From contig NZ_CM001484.1 of the NCBI RefSeq assembly GCF_000243395.2, forward strand, positions 4,419,450-4,483,449: a stretch of 64,000 nucleotides of DNA, in the 5' to 3' direction. The notes below the pieces were generated by a model that was given only the letters and a program-made list of their open reading frames with translations, made no database searches and had not been told where the DNA came from. Origin of the DNA: Saccharomonospora glauca K62 (lineage in GTDB: Bacteria > Actinomycetota > Actinomycetes > Mycobacteriales > Pseudonocardiaceae). This document shows positions 7,918-15,062 of this stretch, one piece after another; positions within the stretch are counted from its first letter, which is position 1; each line of letters opens with the position of its first letter. Position numbers and translations under genes: made by a program.

Positions 7918-9822
7918 TTACTCGGCCGGAGTTCCCGCCATGACGAGAGGCAATCCCTCGGCCCCTTGCGATTCGATCCGTACGGGGACTCCCCAGTCCT
8001 GGCGAGTGATCCGGCACACCGGGTGCTCCGCGTCGGTGGCACAGCTCGCGGCCTGTGCCACCACCTGGAGTACTCCACCCTCCACGTCGGAGGCGAGCGT
8101 GACGGTGCGTTCGAGATCGGTGCCGACGCCTCCACCGTCGACCAGCAACTCCGGCGGCGAGGCACTGACTTCGAGGCGGGTGGAAGGACCGTACCGGTCG
8201 TCGAGCTTCTCCCCCGGCGGCGGCACGAACGTCACCGTCAGCCGGACCTGCCCCGGCGCGAGCACCGTGGGCGGGCGCCGCACGGCCAGCTCGGCGCCGT
8301 CGACGACCTCTCCCTCCGAGTCGTCCTCACCGCTGTCCAGGGGACGCAGTCGATGCGCCGCCGACTCCACGACGAACACCCCGCTGTCGGTGACGACGAG
8401 GTCGGAGGGCTCCGCCAGGTCACGCAGCAACGTGGTGACCTCGCCGGTGTCGGGGTCGAACCGCCGCACCGCGCCGTTGTACGTGTCGGCCACGCCGATC
8501 GCACCGTCGGGCAGCACGGTGATTCCCAAGGGGTGTTGGAACAGCGCCGAGTCGGCGGCTCCGTCGCGGTGGCCGAAGGTGAATAGGTCGTGCCCCACGG
8601 CGGTGCCCACGACGAACCCGTCCCCGGTGTCGTCGCGCTCCACGTACCGCAGGGCCGAGGTCTCGGCGTCCACCAGCCACAACCGGTCGCCGGCCACGGC
8701 CAGCCCAGAGGTCTGGGCGAAGAACGCCTCGGCGGCGGGGGCGTCCCGGAGGCCCTCCACGGTGGTGCCCGCGAACCGCGAGATCGTGCCCTCGATCGGG
8801 TCGAACAGTCCGAGGGTGTGGTTGCCCGCCATCGCCACCACGACTCCGCCCGCGACGTCCCACCAGCGCACGTCCCACGGGCTCGTCAAGTCGACGTCGA
8901 GGGCGGGGCCGGAGTCGTCGCCGTCGCGCCACTGCCGCCCGGTGCCCGCGACGGTCCGCACCGCGCCCGTGCGCAGGTCGACACCCCGGAGCAGGTGGTT
9001 GGCGGTGTCGGCGATGAGCAGGTGGTAACCGACCCGGTCGGCGACATGCGTGGGGAGCAGGGTCAGCCCCGACGGCTCCGCGAAACGCGCGACGTCGAAC
9101 GCGCCGTCCACCGAACCCCTTCGACCGTCGCCGAAACGACGCAGCAAGGTCTCGACGTCGGAGGCGAACTCCGCGATCGAGTGGTTGGCCGTGTCCGCGA
9201 CCAGCACCCGACCCTCGGCCGTCACCACGGCCTTCGACGGGAACCGCAGGCCGTCGAGCCACCCACCGCGGTTGTCGGCCGCGGCCCGCGCCGCCTCGCT
9301 CGGGTCGAACGCGCCCCGGCGCAGGGTGCCCTTCTCCTCGTGGAGGGCGACGAGGTCGCCGATCACCCGGCGCAAGGCGTCACCGTGTCCCTCACCCGCG
9401 GCGACGTGCGCCACGTAGCCCTCGGGGTCGACGACCACGAGCGTCGGCCACGCCTTCACGGCGTACTGCTGCCACAGGCTCATGTCCGGGTCGCTCACCA
9501 CCGGGTGGTCCACGCCGAGCCGCCCCACGGCGGCGGCCACGGAGTCCCGACCACCCTCGTGGGCGAACTTCGGGGAGTGCACGCCCACGGTGACGAGCAC
9601 GTCGGCGAACTCCTCCTCCAGGGGCCGCAGCTCGTCGAGGACGTGCAGACAGTTCACACACCCCGAGGTCCAGAAATCGAGGAGGACGATCTTGCCTCGC
9701 AGCCCGGCGAGCGTCAGCGGTTCGCCACCGGTGTTCCACCAGGCGTCGCCGGTCAACTCGGGCGCCCGCACTCGGGCACGGGGCTTCGACTGCTCAACAC
9801 TCACGACGGGAGTCAACAACAC
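7918..9822 (-). CDS. thioredoxin-like / NHL-repeat protein (NHLRC2 type)
   Basis: A 634-residue fusion. Residues ~15-165 form a thioredoxin-like domain with the redox motif FWTSGCVNCLHVLDEL (Cys55 and Cys58) and a cis-Pro region (VKAWPTLVVVDPEGY). Residues ~190-500 hold NHL beta-propeller repeats, recognisable by VLVADTANHSIAEF, LLIADTANHLLRGV and IGVADTYNGAVRRF. A C-terminal ~110-residue region (RRPPTVLAPGQVRLTVTFVP) is a beta-rich extra domain. This is the architecture of bacterial relatives of human NHLRC2. No signal peptide, so it is likely cytoplasmic. GTG at 9822 follows a GGGGGG stretch; a second GTG at 9804 is possible. Confidence 0.9.
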   Translation of the reverse strand: MLLTPVVSVEQSKPRARVRAPELTGDAWWNTGGEPLTLAGLRGKIVLLDFWTSGCVNCLHVLDELRPLEEEFADVLVTVGVHSPKFAHEGGRDSVAAAVGRLGVDHPVVSDPDMSLWQQYAVKAWPTLVVVDPEGYVAHVAAGEGHGDALRRVIGDLVALHEEKGTLRRGAFDPSEAARAAADNRGGWLDGLRFPSKAVVTAEGRVLVADTANHSIAEFASDVETLLRRFGDGRRGSVDGAFDVARFAEPSGLTLLPTHVADRVGYHLLIADTANHLLRGVDLRTGAVRTVAGTGRQWRDGDDSGPALDVDLTSPWDVRWWDVAGGVVVAMAGNHTLGLFDPIEGTISRFAGTTVEGLRDAPAAEAFFAQTSGLAVAGDRLWLVDAETSALRYVERDDTGDGFVVGTAVGHDLFTFGHRDGAADSALFQHPLGITVLPDGAIGVADTYNGAVRRFDPDTGEVTTLLRDLAEPSDLVVTDSGVFVVESAAHRLRPLDSGEDDSEGEVVDGAELAVRRPPTVLAPGQVRLTVTFVPPPGEKLDDRYGPSTRLEVSASPPELLVDGGGVGTDLERTVTLASDVEGGVLQVVAQAASCATDAEHPVCRITRQDWGVPVRIESQGAEGLPLVMAGTPAE

Positions 9823-10110
9823 CCGGCCCCCCCAGTGTTCCGTGGGGTGACCCGTCCGAGTCGGTCGTCACGCCCCGGCCGGCTCGAACCCGCCCGACGC
9901 GGTGACGACGCGGTGTCACCCGCTCCGGTCCACACTCCGTTGTGGACCGATTCGGGTGGCTTCGCGGACCTTCTGACTCAGGGAGTCGGTGTCGGGCGGA
10001 GGGAAACCCTGGTGCCCACGACCTGAGCCGTGGTAGTTTTTTTACGCATAAGAAAATATGACTTCGCCACGGCGGCCACCGGGCCGCGTCGATCCGCGAC
10101 GGGAGTGGTC
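9823..10110. other. intergenic region with AT-rich promoter island
   Basis: No gene visible. The distal part (about 10032-10062) is strikingly AT-rich for this genome, with a T7 run followed by ACGCATAAGAAAATATGA, and is probably the promoter/operator of the divergent MFS gene. No convincing ORF or RNA seen. Confidence 0.4.
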
Positions 10111-11397
10111 ATGAGCACCAACACCCCGAAAGCCACTGACAAAAAAAGCCGATCTTGCTGGTCTGCCTGGCCGTGTTCGGCCTGATGGTGGGCCAGCAGA
10201 TGGTCACACCGATCCTCGCCCCGCTCGCGCGCGAGCTCGGTTTCAGCGAGCTCGCCATGGGCGTCGTGATGGCCGTCAGCGCCTCGGGCGTGGTGGTCGT
10301 CAGCTCGTTCTGGGGCCGCCGCGCGGCCGCGTGGGGACACCGGCCGGTGCTCCTGATCTCGGTCGTGGGTGCCATGCTCGGACTGCTGACGTCCGCGGTC
10401 GTGGCCCAGGTCGGACTCACCGCCACGCTCGCCCTGCCGGCGCTGTTCGCGCTGTTCCTGCTCACCAGAGGCTTGGTGTTCGGACTCTTCTGGGGAGCGA
10501 CCCCCGTCACCGCGCAGTCCTATGTGGCTGACGTGACCGACGGCGAGGGCGAGCGGGTCCGCGGTATGTCCATGGTCGGCGCGGCGCAGGGACTCGCCTT
10601 CGCGGTCGGCCCCGCGCTCGGCGGGCTGTTGAGCGGCTCGGGACTTCTCGCCCCGATGTACGCGGCTCCGGCCCTGCTGGTGGTGATCGCTCTCGTCCTG
10701 TGGCGGGTCCTGCCCAAACCCCCCGGCACGCCGGGAACGCCCCGTCACCGTGAAGGTGAGCCCCTTCGACCGCCGCATGTGGCCGTTCCTGATCACCGGG
10801 TTCGGCATGTACCTCGGCCTCACCGTCGCCCTGATGACGGTGGGATTCCTCCTGCAGGACCGGATGCACCTCACCGTGGGGGAGACCGGACGAGCCAGCG
10901 GACTGGTGCTGCTGGCCGCCGCGGGCATGGTCGTGATCGTCCAAGCCGTGGTGGTGCCACGGCTGGGCTGGCCGCCGGCCCGCTTCATGCGGCTCGGCAC
11001 GGCGCTGATGACCCTCGGCGCACTCGTCACGGCGATCGCGCCGAACCAGCCCTTGCTCGCCGTGGGCTTCGCCGTGCTCGGCACGGGGTTGGGCTTCGGC
11101 CTTCCCGGTGTGATGGCCGCACCGACCCTGCTGGCCACCCGCGAAGAGCAAGGCGCGGTGGCCGGACTCGTCAGTGCCGGCACCGCGCTGACCTTCGTCG
11201 TGGGTCCGATCGTCGGCAGCGGCCTGTACGAGATCGCCCCCACCCTCCCCTACGCCCTGGTCACCGTTCTCCTGAGCGCGCTGACGATCTTCACCTTCGT
11301 ACATCCCGCGGTGCGTCAGACCTCTGCCGTGGCGGCCAACGGCGCACCCGACCCTGGGACGGTCGAGGAACCGCGACCGGCCAACACCCCGACGTGA
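10111..11397 (+). pseudogene. MFS transporter, broken by two homopolymer indels
   Basis: Once joined, this encodes a ~428-residue 12-helix major facilitator carrier. The ATG at 10111 follows GGGAG, but its frame stops within 90 bases. At 10141-10147 an A7 run must be read as A8 to join MSTNTPKATDKK to KPILLVCLAVFGLMVGQQM. The first six helices then run in another frame until a C6 run at about 10718-10723; read as C5 it gives LPKPPARRERPVTVKV and rejoins the last six helices (from MKVSPFDRRMWPFL at 10750), which stay open to the stop at 11397. Motif A-like WGRRAAAWGHRP follows helix 2. The two lesions compensate (-1/+1). Could be sequencing errors, slippage-controlled expression or a decayed gene. 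Likely partner of the TetR gene downstream. Confidence 0.75.
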
Positions 11398-11626
11398 GCT
11401 CCGGCGACCGCGCTGAGAACACGAAACGCGGTCGCCCATGCTCGTCCGCACGGCTCCGGGGCGGAGTCACGACAGCGGGCGACGTCGTCAACCTCCGCTG
11501 CCCTGCGCGGCGAACTCGGCCGACTGTCGAGGACAATCGCGCAGGGCCCGGACGTGCAGCCGGTGTCTCGGACGCGGCCTCGCGTCGGCCCGCCGTCCCG
11601 AGAGAAGTGCAGTGGAGGTTGCGACG

Positions 11627-12292
11627 ATGCCCGCAGACAGGTCCCGTGGGAAGAACGTCGGGAGACCCCCACGGCTGTCCGTGGACGCGATCATCGCCGC
11701 GGCGGACCGCATCCTGCGGGCCGAAGGCGCGGAGAAGCTGTCGATGCGACGCCTGGCCGCCGAGCTCGACAGCACCCCGATGGCGTTGTACTACCACGTG
11801 CGCGACAAGGACGAGTTGCTGCTGCTCGTGATCGAGTCGCACGCCCGGCGCCTGCCTCGACCGCACTTCCCCGAAGACCCCAAGGAGCGACTCCTCGCCG
11901 CGGCGCTCACGCTGTACGAGCTGCTCTCCGAACGACTGTGGATCGTCGAGGTGCTCACCAGCGACGGCCTCGCCGCCCCGTCCGCGATGTGGATGGTCGA
12001 GGCGATGCTGCAGGCCTCCGTGGACTACGGACACACCCCGGACCACTCCGTCTACGTCTACCGCACGATCTGGAACTACATCGTCGGGAACCTGATGCTC
12101 CGGCTGAATCGGGAACGACGTCGGGCCCACACCGACTCCCCGGTCCACTGCGACCGGATCATCGCCGACCTGCCTCCCGACACGCACCCGCGACTGGCCG
12201 CGGCCTCGCCCCGATGGGCCGAACTCACCAGCCGTGACACCCACCGCGAGGCGTTGGCGGCCATCGTGGACGCCCTGCTTCCCGACCGGTGA
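11627..12292 (+). CDS. TetR-family transcriptional regulator
   Basis: A 221-residue repressor. The N-terminal helix-turn-helix (about 20-65) reads DAIIAAADRILRAEGAEKLS then RRLAAELDSTPMALYYHVRD, typical of TetR proteins. The C-terminal ligand domain resembles TetR_C groups found with drug exporters (YELLSERLWIVEVLTSDGLA). ATG at 11627 is preceded by GTGGAGG at 9 nt. It lies 229 bases downstream of the broken MFS gene on the same strand and is a good candidate for its regulator; the gap between has no other gene. Confidence 0.88.
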   Translation: MPADRSRGKNVGRPPRLSVDAIIAAADRILRAEGAEKLSMRRLAAELDSTPMALYYHVRDKDELLLLVIESHARRLPRPHFPEDPKERLLAAALTLYELLSERLWIVEVLTSDGLAAPSAMWMVEAMLQASVDYGHTPDHSVYVYRTIWNYIVGNLMLRLNRERRRAHTDSPVHCDRIIADLPPDTHPRLAAASPRWAELTSRDTHREALAAIVDALLPDR

Positions 12293-12467
12293 TCACGCCC
12301 GAAGCGCTCCCCTCCACCTCGGCACGCACACTGCTCCCCGAGCCACCGACGCAGCCACGTGTTACTCGGAGACCTCCTCCGCGACCTCACTCGGAAGCCA
12401 CCGCTCCGACCGTTCCGAGCCGGTGATCTTCGGACCCGGAACCGGGGCACCTGATAGGAATTTGCGC

Positions 12468-12986
12468 ATGGTCTCCGCTGCCGATGGCGCCATGACGCGG
12501 AAGAAGCCACCGCGCGTGTTGCGCTGGGTCCTCCTGCTCCTGCTGGTATGGGTGATCACCCTCGGCTACTTCCTCGTCTCCAGCGAGTTCCTCATCTGGT
12601 CCCGTGTCTTCGGCAAGGACGAGGTCACGGCCGACCCGGTCGCGCGGGTGGAGCTGGAGCAGGGCCAGCCCTTCGGCCTGGCCGCGAGGAACGACGAGCA
12701 CGTGGAATGTCAGGTGGTCCCGGACTCCGGCGAGGTGCGGGAGTTCGTTCCCGACCGCCCGACCTACAGCCGCCGCAGCTCCCGCCTTCCGGCCCCGGAA
12801 CCGGCGTGGTTCTCCGGCTCGGCGGAGGTCCGCTGCACCGGCCCCACCACGGTCCTGCTCCCGGAGCGCTACGACAGGACCAACCTGTACGTCCTGGGAG
12901 GGCTGCTGGGCGCGTCCGGCCTGCTGATCGTCGTGGTCGTGGTGCAGATCACCCGGCGGGTGCGGTTCGCCAACCGGCCCCGCTAG
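12468..12986 (+). CDS. small membrane protein, two helices, unknown function
   Basis: A 172-residue protein with a membrane helix near the N-terminus (about 18-40: LRWVLLLLLVWVITLGYFLV), an extracytoplasmic region of about 100 residues with two cysteines (VECQVV and VRCTGP), and a second helix near the C-terminus (about 143-163) followed by a basic tail. The layout matches small actinobacterial DUF-type membrane proteins with a disulfide-bonded external loop. The ATG at 12468 is preceded at 7 nt by TAGGAA, suggesting a leaderless start; a second ATG lies at 12492. No family assigned. Confidence 0.7.
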   Translation: MVSAADGAMTRKKPPRVLRWVLLLLLVWVITLGYFLVSSEFLIWSRVFGKDEVTADPVARVELEQGQPFGLAARNDEHVECQVVPDSGEVREFVPDRPTYSRRSSRLPAPEPAWFSGSAEVRCTGPTTVLLPERYDRTNLYVLGGLLGASGLLIVVVVVQITRRVRFANRPR

Positions 12987-13092
12987 GGGCGGTCGAACCG
13001 TTTACTCACGGGAACGAAGGCCGAAAGATCGGGATTCGCCGTCGCCGGTCGGCTAGCCTCGTCGCATCACCTTCGAGTCCAAAGGGGAGTCG

Positions 13093-13326
13093 GTGAACAC
13101 TTCCGTCTCGGGCGGTCGGACGACATCGGGCCGGGCTTCGGTCGGTGAGGGCTTCGACGAGCGCGATTCACGAGATCGCACCGACGGCTCGGCCCTCGGT
13201 GCCGAGCGTCCCCGCCCCGGTCGCCGCCGGGACGATCCGCTTGAACCTCCGGTGATCGAACACGTCCCCGGTATGGGCCGAGCTGTCGAGGAAGACCGCG
13301 TGACGGTCGCGATGAGTACGGAGTGA
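13093..13326 (+). CDS. short hydrophilic ORF leading the paralogue pair
   Basis: A 77-residue, Arg/Gly-rich, predicted disordered protein. A GTG start follows AAGGGGAG at 5 nt, and the stop codon lies one base before the start of the next gene, implying translational coupling. No hydrophobic core or family motif is seen. It may be a real leader gene of a three-gene operon, or a coupling leader of no protein function. Upstream, TAGCCT at 13052 could be the -10. Confidence 0.4.
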   Translation: MNTSVSGGRTTSGRASVGEGFDERDSRDRTDGSALGAERPRPGRRRDDPLEPPVIEHVPGMGRAVEEDRVTVAMSTE

Positions 13327-13327
13327 T

Positions 13328-14056
13328 GTGGTGAGCAAGCGAGTCGGTGGAGTCCTGGCAGCTCGGCACGGGTGGTGCGGACCCGACGAGGTGATCCGCT
13401 TCGCGGTGCCGTGCACGCCGTCCGGCATCCGCTTCGACGTCGACGGCCTGTCGTGGGACGGCCGCTCCGGCTCGGCGGGCAAGGGCATCGAACGCGCCTT
13501 CAGCGCGGTGGAGGGGCTGGTGAACGCCTCGTCCGACTACGACGACCGCCTTCCCCCGCCGAAGGTCGTCTGCTTCGGGCCGGGCCCGCAGTCGCAGGTC
13601 ATGGGGTTCCGCCCGGTCACCGAGGACGCCGACGTGCGCTTCACCTGGGTGTTGACGTCGCACCGCCTCGCCCTGCTGGCTGAGGTGCCCGAGCCTCCCG
13701 AGCCCGAGCAGGAGAAGGAGGAGTCCTCGGGGTCGTTCTGGCAGAAGGCCCGCAAGTTCGGCGCCGGGGTCAGGGACTTCTCCCGCGACGTGGCGGACAT
13801 CCTGCAGGACAAGAAACTCGGCGCGTACCCGGCGAACGAACCGGTCCCGGTCGCACCGGTCACCTCCCTCGGGGAGGTGACCGTGCAGCAGGTACGAGCC
13901 ATCGGCCGGGCGACCCGGAAGCTGCCCCGTTCGTACGCTTCGCGCAAGGTTTTCGCGCTGCGCGTCGAACTCGCCGACGGATCCGGTCTCGACGTGATCT
14001 CGGCGGCGGAGGAAAACATCGTCCGTCTCGAAGCGATGGCGTTCGGCCGGCAGTAA
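13328..14056 (+). CDS. unknown protein, first of a tandem paralogous pair
   Basis: A 242-residue soluble protein of no recognised family. It shares layout with the next gene: N-terminal WCGPDEVIRFAVP ... IRFDVDG, a middle block FTWVLTSHRLALLAEV, an acidic linker EPPEPEQEKEESSG, an amphipathic stretch FWQKARKFGAGVRDFSRDV, then a C-terminal region ending in FALRVELADGSGLDVISAA. The middle and last blocks look like split halves of a PH-like or immune-type beta fold, but that is only a guess. GTG starts at 13328 or 13331. It is followed after 7 bases by its paralogue. Confidence 0.75.
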   Translation: MVSKRVGGVLAARHGWCGPDEVIRFAVPCTPSGIRFDVDGLSWDGRSGSAGKGIERAFSAVEGLVNASSDYDDRLPPPKVVCFGPGPQSQVMGFRPVTEDADVRFTWVLTSHRLALLAEVPEPPEPEQEKEESSGSFWQKARKFGAGVRDFSRDVADILQDKKLGAYPANEPVPVAPVTSLGEVTVQQVRAIGRATRKLPRSYASRKVFALRVELADGSGLDVISAAEENIVRLEAMAFGRQ

Positions 14057-14063
14057 GGGGTTT

Positions 14064-14756
14064 GTGGTGCTCAAGGACCCGTTGAAACTGGAGAAGCTCG
14101 CGGCTCAGACGTGGTGCGAGCGGGGCGAGACCCTGCTGATGCGGATCGGGCCGAGGTGGGGGCACGTGGCGTTCGACGTCGCCGGTCGCCGCGGGGCACC
14201 GCACGAGGACGGCGGGCGGATCTCCCCACGGAGCGTCGGCGTCCCGGAGTGGCCGTTGCCGACCGAGGCGGTCGCCGCCGGGAACTACCACGGTGACGAG
14301 TGGGTGCACGACCCGTCGATCTGGGCGTGGGTCCACGCGCCGAACCCCACCGCCACGGCGGTCGGCTGCGCGGACGGGCTCGCCGCCGGAGGGGCCGACG
14401 CGTGGCTGGTGTTGTCGAACCGCCGGCTCGCGGTGGTGATGGCGGCCTCCGCCGCGCGAGAGACGGAGCCGGAGGACGAGCAGCAGTCCTCCGGCGGGTG
14501 GTTGTCACGAGCCAAGTCGATCGCCAAGGGCGCGCAGTCCCTGGTGCGCTCCGAGGAGGAGTCCCTGCTGACGCTGTGGGAAGCGCCCAGCACGGTGATC
14601 CACCACTTCGGCGCGTTGCCGATGGGACGTGACGTCGAACCCGCCTGGTTCGGGCAGGTCGCCTTCCGGGACACCTCGACCCTGCTGATCCGGATGGACA
14701 ACAAGGTGGCGGCGGAGTCCGTCGTGTCCGCCGGAAGTGCCCTCACCTCGGCATGA
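14064..14756 (+). CDS. unknown protein, second of a tandem paralogous pair
   Basis: A 230-residue soluble protein related to the preceding one. Matching blocks are TWCERGETLLMRIGP ... VAFDVAG, ADAWLVLSNRRLAVVMAAS, an acidic linker ETEPEDEQQSSGG, the amphipathic WLSRAKSIAKGAQSLVRS and a C-terminal strand region FRDTSTLLIRMDNK. Overall identity is low, so the duplication is old. Start is one of two adjacent GTG codons (14064/14067). The two proteins probably form a heteromer; function is unknown. Confidence 0.75.
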   Translation: MVLKDPLKLEKLAAQTWCERGETLLMRIGPRWGHVAFDVAGRRGAPHEDGGRISPRSVGVPEWPLPTEAVAAGNYHGDEWVHDPSIWAWVHAPNPTATAVGCADGLAAGGADAWLVLSNRRLAVVMAASAARETEPEDEQQSSGGWLSRAKSIAKGAQSLVRSEEESLLTLWEAPSTVIHHFGALPMGRDVEPAWFGQVAFRDTSTLLIRMDNKVAAESVVSAGSALTSA

Positions 14757-14802
14757 CGAGCACTGCCCTCCCCCGGGCGACGCGGTGACCTCTGCGAGAC
14801 GC

Positions 14803-14842
14803 CTCACCGAGTCCGGGTGGGACCACCCGCGGGCTCGGTGAG
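14803..14842. terminator. large interrupted hairpin, probably bidirectional
   Basis: CTCACCGAG (14803-14811) pairs with CTCGGTGAG (14834-14842), and an inner CGGGTGG/CCACCCG pair lies between them. It sits between the convergent paralogue operon and a small lipoprotein gene whose stop codon lies inside the left arm. Confidence 0.6.
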
Positions 14843-15007
14843 CGTCACGGTCGGGGTCTGCGACGACGATCGTGAATCGGACGAGCTCGGCTGCCCGGCC
14901 GCCCTGCCCGAGCAGGCGGTGGCGCAAACGACCACAAGAGCGGCGGCGACCAACGGCGTGGCGACACGACTGGCTGCACGGGATTCACGGAAGCAGGGTC
15001 TGGACAC
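14804..15007 (-). CDS. small putative lipoprotein
   Basis: A 67-residue protein with a basic N-terminus, a hydrophobic stretch (VATPLVAAALVVV) and a lipobox-like CATAC-SG, followed by a Ser/Thr/Pro-rich mature part of about 34 residues. GTG start without a clear Shine-Dalgarno. Its stop lies inside a hairpin, and the mature part has no motif. Could be a real short surface lipoprotein or a chance ORF. Confidence 0.45.
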   Translation of the reverse strand: MSRPCFRESRAASRVATPLVAAALVVVCATACSGRAAGQPSSSDSRSSSQTPTVTLTEPAGGPTRTR

Positions 15008-15062
15008 GTGGCGTCATCGCCGTTGCGTCGTACGACGTTACGGCTTCTCAGCCGGGATTAAC

